Assembly: GCF_000711895.1 (NCBI RefSeq)
Contig: NZ_JONO01000006.1
Coordinates: 62,001-126,000, forward strand
Direction of reading: 5' to 3'
Length of the DNA: 64,000 nucleotides
Origin: Photorhabdus australis DSM 17609
Lineage (GTDB): Bacteria; Pseudomonadota; Gammaproteobacteria; Enterobacterales; Enterobacteriaceae
Part shown: positions 45,323 through 54,025 of the stretch, piece after piece
How positions within the stretch are numbered: position 1 is the first letter of the stretch
How the letters are laid out: each line of letters starts with the position of its first letter
Translations under genes and position numbers: made by a program
The notes under the pieces: model-generated
Seen by the model: only the letters and a program-made list of their open reading frames with translations
The model's database searches: none
What the model was told of the DNA's origin: nothing

Positions 45323-48300
45323 ATGCAAAATTCAGATGAACTGCGTCTGAACCCGCCGGCTCTGCCTGCCGGGGGTGGAGCGATAACCGGCCTGAAGGGT
45401 GAGATGGCCGGGGCCGGCCCGGATGGCGCTGCCGTACTCAGCCTCCCTCTGCCGGTCTCTGCCGGACGGGGTTATGCGCCCCCCTTGATGCTCAGCTACC
45501 ACAGCCGGGCCGGTAACGGCCCCTTTGGCATCGGCTGGAACATGAACCTGCCTGCCGTGCGGCGGCGTACCCAAAAGGGTGTGCCGGCCTATGATGACAC
45601 GGATGAATTTACCGGCCCGGATGGTGAGGTGCTGGTGCCGGTGCTGACCTCTGACGGCCCGGCGGTGCAGCGCCGCGCTGACACCCTGCTGGGAATTCAG
45701 CCGGGGGGCCACTTCACTGTCGGCACTTACCGCGCTCGCAGCGAAAGTAATTTTTCCCGGCTGGAATACTGGCAGCCGGAAGAAAACGGGACGGCAAACG
45801 ATTTCTGGGTCCTGTATAGCCAGGACGGTCAGGTGCATCTGCTGGGCAGGAACGCGCAGGCGCGCCTCCATAACCCGGCTGACCCGGCACAGATTGCCGT
45901 CTGGTTGCTGGAGTCCTCGGTGTCGCTGACCGGCGAACAGATTTACTACCAGTACCGGGCTGAAAACGATGATGATTGCGATGCCGCTGAGACCCATTCC
46001 CATCCGTCAGCATTGGCACAGCGCTACCTGACGGCGGTGCACTACGGTAACCTGACTGCCGGACGCCACCTGCCTGGACTGGGGGGCGATGACCCACTGG
46101 CTGCCGGCTGGTTGTTTATTTTGGTTCTGGACTACGGTGAACGTCCCGCGTCATTGTCTGTTGTGCCTGACTGGCCGCCTGAAAGGGCGTGGGCGTGCCG
46201 TCAGGACTGCTTTTCTGGTTACGAGTACGGCTTTGACCTGCGCACCCGCCGCCTGTGTCGTCAGGTGCTGATGTTCCACCGGCTCAAGACGCTGGCCGGA
46301 ACGGCATCGGGGGAAGATACCCCGGCACTGGTTACCTGCCTGCGACTTGAATATCACGAAAGCCCGTCCATCAGCACCCTGACGGCAGTACATCAGCAGG
46401 CGTATGAGCCGGATGGGACCGTGCGGGCCTTACCGCCGCTGACGTTCAGCTGGCAGACCTTCCCCCCGCAGGAAAAGGTCGAATGGCAGCCGCGTAATGA
46501 CCTGGACAAAGTGAATCCCCGCCAGCCTTACCAGCTCATTGACCTGAACGGGGAGGGGCTGGCTGGCGTGCTGTATCAGGATAGAGGTGCCTGGTGGTAT
46601 CGGGCGCCAGAGCGGCAGGACAGCGAAGATATTAACGCCGTCACCTGGGCGGATGCCACTCCGCTGCCGGTCATACCGTCACTGCGACAGGGGGCAACCC
46701 TGACTGACCTGAACGGCGACGGGCGGCTGGAGTGGGTGGTGACGGCACCCGGTATCGCCGGACATTATGACCGCACGCCGGAACGGACCTGGCGGCATTT
46801 CACGCCGCTGTCCGCCCTGCCAGTGGAGTATCCCCATCCGCAGGCCCAGCTGGCCGACATTCTGGGGGCGGGGCTGTCAGATATGGTGCTGATTGGCCCG
46901 CGCAGCGTACGGTTGTATGCCGGTGATGGGGATGGCTGGAAGACAGGCCAGACCGTTATCCAGTCTGCCGGGGTGACATTGCCGGTGCCCGGTGCGGATG
47001 ACCGGACCCTGGTGGCTTTCAGCGACCTGCCGGGCAGCGGGCAGCAGCATCTGGTTCAGGTCAGGGCGGACGGCGTGGATTACTGGCCCAATCTGGGGCA
47101 TGGCAAGTTTGGTCAGCCCATTAAGGTACCCGGCTTCTGCCAGCCGGCGGAAGCCTTTACCCCTGACCGGCTGTACCTGGCAGACATTGATGGTTCCGGC
47201 ACCATGGACCTGATTTATGCGCAGTCAGACCGGTTGGCAATTTACCTGAACCAGAGTGGTAACCGGTTCGCTGACCCGTTTATTCTCCCGCTGCCGGATG
47301 GCGTGCGCTATGACCCTACCTGCAGCCTGCAGGTGGCCGATATTCAGGGATTGGGTGTTGCCAGCCTGCTGCTCAGCATACCGCATCCGGTCCCCCGCCA
47401 CTGGGTCTGCCATCTGTCAGCCGATAAGCCCTGGCTGCTGAACGCAATGAATAACAATATGGGCGCCCGGCATACCCTGCATTATCGCAGTTCAGCACAG
47501 TGCTGGCTGGACGAAAAAGCCGCGGTCCGGGCGCGGGGAAATGACGAGCCCCCCTGTTACCTGCCGTTTGCCCTGCATACCCTGTGGCGCACGGAATCGG
47601 TGGATGAAATCACCGGTAACCGGTTAGTCAGCGAAATGCGTTATCAGCACGGTGTCTGGGACGGACAGGAACGGGAGTTTCGGGGTTTTGGTTATGCAGA
47701 ACTGCGGGATACCGTGGTGACAGCCAGCCAGGGGAGTGCGCCGGAAACCGCTTTCCCGTCACTGACCCGCCGCTGGTATGCCACCGGCCTGCCGGCGGTG
47801 GATGAGCAGCTGCCTGGGGAATACTGGCCGGGTGACAAGGATGCTTTTACCGGCTTCACCCCGCGCTTCACCTTTGGCAGTGGAGAGGATGAAAAGGCGC
47901 ACGTTCCGAATGACGCTACCACGTTCTGGATGAATCGGGCGCTGAAGGGAATATTGCTGCGCAGCGAGCTGTATGGGGAAGATAGCAGCCACCAAGCCGG
48001 CGTGCCGTACACCGTAACGGAAGCCCGTCCGCAAGTGCGGCTGATTGAGGCCCAGGGAGCGTATCCGGTGGTTTGGCCGGCGGTGGTGGAAAGCCGCACA
48101 TATGGGTATGAACGGGTCAGCAGCGACCCGCAGTGCAGCCAGTCCGTCCTACTGGCTAGCGATGAATACGGCCAGCCGCTACGCCAGGTGAGCATCAACT
48201 ACCCGCGTCGGGCTAAACCGGCGGTCAGCCCGTATCCGGACACGCTGCCGGAGACACTGTTTGCCAGCAGTTATGATGAACAGCAGCAGGCCCTGCGCCT

Positions 48301-49612
48301 GACACTGCAGCAGCGCTGCTGGCATTATCTGACCGATACCCAGACGGGAACCTGGATATTGGGGCTGCCGGATGGCATGCGCAGCGATGGGTTCATCTAT
48401 TCATCCGAGGTTATACCTGCCGGCGGCCTGACCCTGGAAGTGTTGCAGCAGTCAGACAGATTGCTGGTAGATGATCAGGCTGACACGTTCGTGGGACAGC
48501 AACAAGTCTGGTATCTGGATGCACAGAATGAAGCTTCCACCGGCGTCCCGGCTCTGCCGCCCCGGGTAGCCTTTACCGACACGGCAGTGTTTGATGCGGA
48601 TATCGTGCAGACGCTTGCCGGCAGTATCACGACAGAACATCTTCAGGCTGCTGGTTACCGGCAGACGGCTTATCTGTTTACCCGTCAAGACGAGTTACCA
48701 TTGTGGACGGCCCGTCACGGGCACACCACATACGCCACAGCGGAACATTTTTGGTTGCCGGTGTCATACCGGGAAACCGAACTGACCGGGGCCGGTGTTG
48801 TCACCCGTGACCTCCATGACTGTGTGGTGACACAGTATCAGGATGCCGCCGGACTGATGACCGGCGCAGAATATGATTACCGTTTTCTGACGCCGGTGAA
48901 GGTGACTGACATAAATAACAATGTCCATACCGTGACCCTGGATGCGCTCGGGCGAGTGACCAGCCTGCGGATAAGCGGGACGGAGAATGGCGTACAGGCA
49001 GGGTACAGCGATGCTGCGCTGACGTTGCCGGGCACGGCAGATGAGATGTTCAGTCTGCTAGCGCCCCTCCCGGTGGCGCAGTGCATGCTGTACATCACGG
49101 ACAGCTGGCAAGAGGGCCGAGGAATACCGCCACACGTGGTCACGCTCACCACCGACCGTTATGACAGTGAAAAGGAAAAGGCTTTCCAGCAGGTCCGCCA
49201 GCAGGTGGTCTTCAGTGATGGCTTCGGTCGCATTCTGCAGACCGCGGTGCGTCAGGCGGCCGGTGAAGCCTGGCAGCGCGCGGATGACGGCTCGCTGATG
49301 GTGGGGACGGACGGCACGCCACAAACGGCAGCTACGGATTTTCGCTGGGCCGTCACTGGACGCACAGAGTATGACAATAAGGGACAACCGGTGCGCACCT
49401 ATCAGCCCTATTTTCTGAATGACTGGCGGTATGTCAGTGATGACAGCGCCCGTACGGATTTGTATGCCGACACGCATTATTACGACCCGGTCGGGCGCGA
49501 ATATCAGGTGCTGACGGCAAAAGGCTGGCTGAAGCGTTCCCTGCTGACCCCGTGGTTTGCGGTCAGCGAAGATGAAAACGACACCGCATCAGACAACCGG
49601 ATGGCCGGTTAA
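45323..49612 (+). CDS. tcdB: Tc toxin TcB component (TcdB-like)
   Basis: The 1429-residue protein starts with the SpvB-type domain (LNPPALPAGGGAITGLKG, APPLMLSYHSRAGNGPFGIGWN, DEFTGPDGEVL), continues with FG-GAP-like repeats that form the beta-propeller (LTDLNGDGRLEWV, LADIDGSGTMDLIY), then the TcdB middle and C-terminal Rhs-like strands that make half of the cocoon. TcB caps the TcA channel by its propeller and, with TccC, encloses the cytotoxic domain. CAGGAG precedes the ATG by 8 bases. The sequence is GC-rich compared with the PVC region. Confidence 0.96.
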   Translation: MQNSDELRLNPPALPAGGGAITGLKGEMAGAGPDGAAVLSLPLPVSAGRGYAPPLMLSYHSRAGNGPFGIGWNMNLPAVRRRTQKGVPAYDDTDEFTGPDGEVLVPVLTSDGPAVQRRADTLLGIQPGGHFTVGTYRARSESNFSRLEYWQPEENGTANDFWVLYSQDGQVHLLGRNAQARLHNPADPAQIAVWLLESSVSLTGEQIYYQYRAENDDDCDAAETHSHPSALAQRYLTAVHYGNLTAGRHLPGLGGDDPLAAGWLFILVLDYGERPASLSVVPDWPPERAWACRQDCFSGYEYGFDLRTRRLCRQVLMFHRLKTLAGTASGEDTPALVTCLRLEYHESPSISTLTAVHQQAYEPDGTVRALPPLTFSWQTFPPQEKVEWQPRNDLDKVNPRQPYQLIDLNGEGLAGVLYQDRGAWWYRAPERQDSEDINAVTWADATPLPVIPSLRQGATLTDLNGDGRLEWVVTAPGIAGHYDRTPERTWRHFTPLSALPVEYPHPQAQLADILGAGLSDMVLIGPRSVRLYAGDGDGWKTGQTVIQSAGVTLPVPGADDRTLVAFSDLPGSGQQHLVQVRADGVDYWPNLGHGKFGQPIKVPGFCQPAEAFTPDRLYLADIDGSGTMDLIYAQSDRLAIYLNQSGNRFADPFILPLPDGVRYDPTCSLQVADIQGLGVASLLLSIPHPVPRHWVCHLSADKPWLLNAMNNNMGARHTLHYRSSAQCWLDEKAAVRARGNDEPPCYLPFALHTLWRTESVDEITGNRLVSEMRYQHGVWDGQEREFRGFGYAELRDTVVTASQGSAPETAFPSLTRRWYATGLPAVDEQLPGEYWPGDKDAFTGFTPRFTFGSGEDEKAHVPNDATTFWMNRALKGILLRSELYGEDSSHQAGVPYTVTEARPQVRLIEAQGAYPVVWPAVVESRTYGYERVSSDPQCSQSVLLASDEYGQPLRQVSINYPRRAKPAVSPYPDTLPETLFASSYDEQQQALRLTLQQRCWHYLTDTQTGTWILGLPDGMRSDGFIYSSEVIPAGGLTLEVLQQSDRLLVDDQADTFVGQQQVWYLDAQNEASTGVPALPPRVAFTDTAVFDADIVQTLAGSITTEHLQAAGYRQTAYLFTRQDELPLWTARHGHTTYATAEHFWLPVSYRETELTGAGVVTRDLHDCVVTQYQDAAGLMTGAEYDYRFLTPVKVTDINNNVHTVTLDALGRVTSLRISGTENGVQAGYSDAALTLPGTADEMFSLLAPLPVAQCMLYITDSWQEGRGIPPHVVTLTTDRYDSEKEKAFQQVRQQVVFSDGFGRILQTAVRQAAGEAWQRADDGSLMVGTDGTPQTAATDFRWAVTGRTEYDNKGQPVRTYQPYFLNDWRYVSDDSARTDLYADTHYYDPVGREYQVLTAKGWLKRSLLTPWFAVSEDENDTASDNRMAG

Positions 49613-49636
49613 GACTGACGGCATCGTTAGTAACAG

Positions 49637-49658
49637 GCCGGCAGCCATTGCTGCCGGC
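49637..49658 (+). terminator. Hairpin after tcdB
   Basis: GCCGGCAGC-CATT-GCTGCCGGC, a perfect 9-bp GC-rich stem with a 4-base loop, 24 bases after the tcdB stop, followed only by TT. It is a possible weak or Rho-dependent terminator between tcdB and the lysis remnant. Confidence 0.6.
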
Positions 49659-49731
49659 TTAGCTATACAACCCGCCCCTGGTGATGACAGTCTTACCTGT
49701 CATTGATGGCCGAACGGGGATAAAAACAGGA

Positions 49732-50171
49732 ATGAATTTACGCAAATATGTTTACTCTGCCCTGGGGTGGCCCGTTGAATATTATCACCGCCAGGTGGTC
49801 GTCTGGCGCGACAAAGCGCAGCTGGCTGACACGGTGGCCAGACAGCAGGCCGCGGCTCCCGGTGAAATGAAACAGCGTCAAAAACAGCTGACCGAACTGG
49901 ACCTGCAGCATATGGAGGAACTGGCCCATGCAGAAAATGAAAATCATACTCTGCGTACTTAGCTTACTACTGGGACTCACCGGCTGTATGTCGCCGGCAA
50001 ATGTCCGGTGTTCGAGACCGGCAAACCTCCCCCCACCCGCCGCGTGGGCTATGATGCCCCCATCGAATTCGCTGCAGACGAAACATTCTCACTGTCCGGG
50101 AGGGGATCCGTCGCGATCAGCAAAAACTGAAATTCCCGCAGGCATATATCCGGACGGCCTGTCTGCGTTAA
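49732..50171 (+). pseudogene. Rz-like spanin gene, inactivated
   Basis: A copy of the Rz gene at 36075. The first 76 codons read MNLRKYVYSALGWPVEYYHR and a coiled-coil segment, with a shortened, less hydrophobic anchor. A TAG at 49960 replaces the CAA codon of the intact copy. Beyond it the frame continues (RLYVAGKCPVFETGKP) and then shifts by a small deletion near 50075, while the nucleotide match persists to the end (CTGCGTTAA). The Rz product is thus truncated within the periplasmic region. It lies between tcdB and tccC. Confidence 0.8.
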
Positions 50172-50185
50172 CTTTACCCGTTTAA
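49928..50185 (+). CDS. Rz1-like lipoprotein spanin, second copy
   Basis: An 85-residue frame overlapping the Rz remnant. The signal peptide MQKMKIILCVLSLLLGLTG with lipobox LTGC (Cys20) and the Pro-rich segment LPPPAAWAMMPPSN match the Rz1 at 36292. After the small deletion the C-terminal 35 residues differ from the first copy. GGAGG stands 10 bases before the ATG. It could still be an outer-membrane lipoprotein, but its Rz partner is broken. Confidence 0.65.
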   Translation: MQKMKIILCVLSLLLGLTGCMSPANVRCSRPANLPPPAAWAMMPPSNSLQTKHSHCPGGDPSRSAKTEIPAGIYPDGLSALTLPV

Positions 50186-50236
50186 GCAGCCGGAGGTTTG
50201 GTGACCGGCTTAACATAAGAATATAAGGAGGCTGCC

Positions 50237-53179
50237 ATGAGCAGTACAGATTACTCACTCTTCAAGCACACCCCGACGGTTACGGTCCTCGACAACCGTG
50301 GTTTGGCGGTGCGCGATATCGCCTATCACCGCCATCCGGACACGCCGGCCATCACGGATGAGCGCATCACCCGCCATCAGCATGATGTGCGCGGTTTTCT
50401 GACACAGAGCACCGACCCGCGTCTGTATGACGCACAACAGACAGACAAACACGTAAAACCTAACTTCACCTACCTTACGGCCCTGACCGGTGAGGTACTG
50501 CAGACAAAAAGTGCAGATGCCGGTATCACCGTGGCCCTGAACGATATTGCCAGTCGCCCGTTTCTCGCTGTCACCGGTTTTGATGATGATAACAGGGGGA
50601 ATACTGTCATCCGCACTTGGCAGTATGAGAGAGTCCCTCTGCCGGGCCGCCTGTTGAGTGTCACTGAACAGACCGCAGGTGAGCAGCCCCGTATCACGGA
50701 GCGCTTCGTGTATGCCGGTCACACTCAGCAGGAAAAAGACCGGAACCTCGCCGGGCAGTGCGTCAGCCATTACGACCCGGCGGGTTTGAATCGGGTGGAC
50801 AGTATTGCGCTAAACGGTGTGCTGCTCTCCGTCACGCGTCGGCTGCTAAAAAATGCAGATGACGCAGGCATGGTTGCAGACTGGCAGGATGAGGATGACT
50901 CCGCCCGGAACGAACTGCTGGATGAAAAGGAGTACAAAACCCTGACCACGGCAGATGCCACCGGCGCGCCCCTGACCACCACGGATGCTGCAGGCAACAT
51001 ACAGCGCGTGGCGTATGATGTGGCCGGCCTGTTGACGGGCAGCTGGCTGACGGTGAAGGGAGGCACGGAACAGGTCATCGTGAAATCCCTGACGTACTCC
51101 GCCGCCGGCCAGAAGCTGCGCGAAGAGCACGGTAACGGCGTGGTGACCACGTATACGTACGAGCCGGAGACGCAGCGCCTGACAGGTATCAGAACGGAAC
51201 GTCCGGCCGGACATGCGTCGGGCGCGAAGGTACTGCAGGACCTGCGCTATGCGTATGACCCGGTGGGTAACGTGCTGAAAATCAGCAATGATGCGGAAGA
51301 GACCCGCTTCTGGCGCAACCAGAAAGTGGTGCCGGAGAACACGTACGTCTATGACAGCCTGTACCAGCTGGTTTGCGCCACCGGGCGCGAGATGGCGAAT
51401 ATCGGCCAGCAGGGTAGCAGCTTACCGTCTGTCACCGTCCCTCTTCTCACCGACAGTTCTGCATATACCAGCTACACCCGAACTTACACCTATGACGCTG
51501 CCGGCAACCTGACGCAGGTACGCCATTCTCCGGCAACCGGCAGCGGTTACACAACAGAAATCACCGTAAGCGACCGCAGCAACCGAGCTGTGCTGAGTAC
51601 CCTGACCGAAAACGCCGCAGACGTGGACGCGCTGTTCACGGCGGGCGGGCAACAAAAACAGCTGCAGCCGGGACAGAGTCTTGTCTGGACGCCGCGTAAC
51701 GAGCTGCTGAAGGTGACGCCAGTGGTGCGCTACGGCACCACTGATGACCAGGAGAGTTACCGCTATGAGGGAGGCAGCCAGCGAATACTGAAAGTCAGCG
51801 TGCAGAAAACCGGTAACAGTACGCAGACGCAGCGGGCACTGTACCTGTCGGGACTTGAGCTGAGGAGTACAAAATCCGGCGATACGGAAACGGAGAGCCT
51901 GCAGGTGATTACCGTGGGTGAAGCCGGGCGGGCGCAGGTGCGCTTTCTGCACTGGGAGAGCGGCAGGCCGGATGGTATCAGCAATGACCAGATAAGATAC
52001 AGTTACGATAACCTGACCGGCAGCAGCCAGCTTGAGCTGGGTGGAGACGGGAACGTCATCAGCATGGAGGAGTACTATCCGTATGGCGGCACGGCGGTAT
52101 GGACAGTACGTAGCCAGATTGAGGCGAACTACAAGGCCGTGCGGTACTCGGGCAAGGAGCGGGATGCGACAGGGCTGTATTATTATGGCTACCGGTATTA
52201 TCAGCCGTGGACAGGCCGCTGGCTAAGCGCTGACCCAGCGGGGACGGTGGACGGACTGAACCTGTTCAGGATGGTCAGGAATAATCCGGTGACGTTGTGG
52301 GATAATAATGGCTTAATTCCATCCCTTTCATGCTTCGGCCCCTCGGCTAAAAAACGTTTTAATACAAAGATGCAGGAAGCAGTTTCTTCATTAGGAGATA
52401 TTAATATTCCGAAAAAAATACACATGATATGGATTGGGACAAACAATATATCGGATAAAAATGTAGGCTTATCGCTTGAAACAGCCAGTAAAAACCCGGA
52501 TTACGAAACCAGTGTCATTTATGATAGTGGTATTAAAGGACATGAATCCGCAAGAGATTATTTGAAAAGTAAATTTGTTAATAGTGAGGTCAGTGTCACT
52601 GATTTAAGGGAGTTACCTTCTTTTTCAAGTATAAGTTCTCATCCTGCCTTTCAATATTATGAGAAGGTTATCAGTAATCAAAAATATGCGCAGGCAAGTG
52701 ATTTATTACGCCTTCTTGTATTAGCAAATGAGGGGGGGATCTATAAGGATATAGATGACACACAGCAAAAGTCATTTGGAGAATTATCCTTTCCTGGTGG
52801 CATAGGATTTAAGCGTGAGTATGAACCAAACAGTTCCAAAGAAAGGGCCGTTCCTAATACCCCAATTGCTGTAATAAAAGAACACCCAGTAATCACCAGG
52901 ACGCTTGAGCTTGCAGTAGAGAACTATCAGCGTGGTGAAGAAAATATTTTGAAACTTGCCGGACCTGATGTTTTTACACAGGCACTATACGAAAAAATTG
53001 ATCTTTCTTCTCGTAACTTATCGGCTACTTGGGATAAAATGAAACAGGATACATTTAAAAACAAAAAACAGCAAATGACTGGACAAGAGCTGCTATTTAT
53101 ACAAGGGCCTCGCAATAAGATGCTTAAACTTGGTGAGTTTGTTGCTAATGGTTGTGATCATTCATGGGCTAATAGATGA
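50237..53179 (+). CDS. tccC: Tc toxin TccC component with glycosyltransferase C-terminus
   Basis: The 980-residue protein has two parts. Residues 1-~693 are the TccC Rhs-repeat shell (VTVLDNRGLAVRDIAYHRHP, many YD-repeats, then ATGLYYYGYRYYQPWTGRW, SADPAGTVDGLNLFRMVRNN and PVTLWDNNGL), ending with the conserved autoprotease region that releases the C-terminus. Residues ~694-980 are the hypervariable toxin: KKIHMIWIGTNNISDKN, YAQASDLLRLLVLANEGGIY, DxD Asp838-Ile-Asp840 and CDHSWANR, homologous to the PVC payload at 34001 and to TcdA/TcdB/PaTox-type glycosyltransferases. Base composition drops sharply to AT-rich at the boundary (~52315), as in swapped toxin cassettes. AAGGAGG precedes the start. 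Confidence 0.95.
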   Translation: MSSTDYSLFKHTPTVTVLDNRGLAVRDIAYHRHPDTPAITDERITRHQHDVRGFLTQSTDPRLYDAQQTDKHVKPNFTYLTALTGEVLQTKSADAGITVALNDIASRPFLAVTGFDDDNRGNTVIRTWQYERVPLPGRLLSVTEQTAGEQPRITERFVYAGHTQQEKDRNLAGQCVSHYDPAGLNRVDSIALNGVLLSVTRRLLKNADDAGMVADWQDEDDSARNELLDEKEYKTLTTADATGAPLTTTDAAGNIQRVAYDVAGLLTGSWLTVKGGTEQVIVKSLTYSAAGQKLREEHGNGVVTTYTYEPETQRLTGIRTERPAGHASGAKVLQDLRYAYDPVGNVLKISNDAEETRFWRNQKVVPENTYVYDSLYQLVCATGREMANIGQQGSSLPSVTVPLLTDSSAYTSYTRTYTYDAAGNLTQVRHSPATGSGYTTEITVSDRSNRAVLSTLTENAADVDALFTAGGQQKQLQPGQSLVWTPRNELLKVTPVVRYGTTDDQESYRYEGGSQRILKVSVQKTGNSTQTQRALYLSGLELRSTKSGDTETESLQVITVGEAGRAQVRFLHWESGRPDGISNDQIRYSYDNLTGSSQLELGGDGNVISMEEYYPYGGTAVWTVRSQIEANYKAVRYSGKERDATGLYYYGYRYYQPWTGRWLSADPAGTVDGLNLFRMVRNNPVTLWDNNGLIPSLSCFGPSAKKRFNTKMQEAVSSLGDINIPKKIHMIWIGTNNISDKNVGLSLETASKNPDYETSVIYDSGIKGHESARDYLKSKFVNSEVSVTDLRELPSFSSISSHPAFQYYEKVISNQKYAQASDLLRLLVLANEGGIYKDIDDTQQKSFGELSFPGGIGFKREYEPNSSKERAVPNTPIAVIKEHPVITRTLELAVENYQRGEENILKLAGPDVFTQALYEKIDLSSRNLSATWDKMKQDTFKNKKQQMTGQELLFIQGPRNKMLKLGEFVANGCDHSWANR

Positions 53180-53216
53180 GATGACAAAGTAACAATAATT
53201 TTTATTAAGTTGCCGT

Positions 53217-53247
53217 TGCAGGAACTGCTATTATTGCAGTTCCTGCA
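53217..53247 (+). terminator. Perfect 12-bp hairpin after tccC
   Basis: TGCAGGAACTGC (53217-53228) and GCAGTTCCTGCA (53236-53247) are perfectly complementary around a TATTATT loop, 38 bases after the tccC stop. There is no T-run on the plus side; on the minus side the AT-rich flank is nearer a terminator tail. It may serve as terminator for both tccC and the opposing intron remnant. Confidence 0.55.
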
Positions 53248-53263
53248 GGCGGGGAAGCTATTA

Positions 53264-53479
53264 TTAATTTATAGACCTATTAAGTATGCACAATTGGGAC
53301 GATATCCATTTATTCACCAGCTGACTGTAACGCGACCACGTCATTTTGTGCCGCTGGCTTCGCCGTTTCAGGGACTTCAGCCACATCCGCTTCACTTCTT
53401 CCACAAATTGACACAATGCTCTGCTGTTGAAGGGAACGCCATAGTAATTGACGTGCCCTTCTATCACTCGTTTCGGTAA
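53264..53479 (-). pseudogene. Group II intron maturase/reverse transcriptase, C-terminal fragment
   Basis: The minus-strand frame (68-70 codons) reads VIEGHVNYYGVPFNSRALCQ, FVEEVKRMWLKSLKRRSQRH and MTWSRYSQLVNKWI, which is the end of the thumb/X domain of bacterial group II intron-encoded proteins. A stop lies just upstream in frame and no RT active-site motif is nearby, so over 80% of the protein is missing. It marks an old intron insertion at the edge between the Tc locus and the conjugative element. Confidence 0.75.
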
Positions 53480-53897
53480 TGGCTATTCCTACAGCGACCG
53501 AACAAGGGGTTATCTGTCTGTGGGACCAGCAATAGGGAGGAAGAAGCCAAATAATCCCTTATTATTTAACATCAATCGGTACTGCATGTGCAGGCATAGT
53601 AGTTCTCCTTAAAAATTGGGGCGATAACTATGCTGACACAGGAGGTTATTACCCGATCTCGATGGATGTTATTGGGTGATCTCCGCGGATGAAAATACGC
53701 AACAGTTGCAATGGAACTTGTAAATATTGCGATCAAAAAAAACGGGACATCTGATTTCTCAGATACCCTGGATTTGGAATCCCCTTTTATTAACATCGAA
53801 ATATTGCATGATTGAATAACACCATACGATGCATTTTCAGGTTCCGGTATCGAACGCTCGTTGAGTTTTCTCATCTCTCAACCAACGCACTTTGAAT
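53480..53897 (+). other. Boundary region without recognisable genes
   Basis: About 420 bases between the intron remnant and the tRNA-like sequence. A plus-strand frame at 53711-53815 encodes about 34 residues (MELVNIAIKKNGTSDF and on), too short to judge. A 100-codon minus-strand frame covers the same area and has no ribosome-binding site or domain I know. I consider it scar DNA at the island boundary. Confidence 0.4.
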
Positions 53898-53947
53898 TGG
53901 TGCCCGGAGGCGGAATCGAACCACCGACACGAGGATTGAAAATCCTC
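53898..53947 (-). other. tRNA-Phe-like 3' half: probable ICE attachment site
   Basis: Read on the minus strand, this ends in TCCGGGCACCA and has a good T-arm (GGTGG-TTCGATT-CCGCC) and a GAGGA/TCCTC anticodon stem, as in Photorhabdus-type tRNA-Phe. No D-arm or 5' acceptor strand precedes it, so it is not a complete tRNA. The anticodon loop reads TTTTCAA, the exact reverse complement of the Phe loop TTGAAAA. ICEs of the SPI-7 type use the tRNA-Phe 3' end as att site, and parA starts 78 bases away, so this is the likely junction between chromosome and ICE. Confidence 0.75.
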
Positions 53948-54025
53948 TTGCTAAGATGTTGATGTTTTGTAACATAAAACTGACTTATCTGCATTCTTCG
54001 AATTACTTAAATTCGAGTGTGCAAA

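Noticed and set aside
53572..53874. Minus-strand frame of 100 codons in the island boundary
   Set aside because: No ribosome-binding site, no domain, atypical composition; treated as scar DNA.
53898..53973. A complete functional tRNA gene
   Set aside because: Only the T-arm, acceptor 3' strand and an inverted anticodon arm are present; there is no D-arm or 5' acceptor strand.
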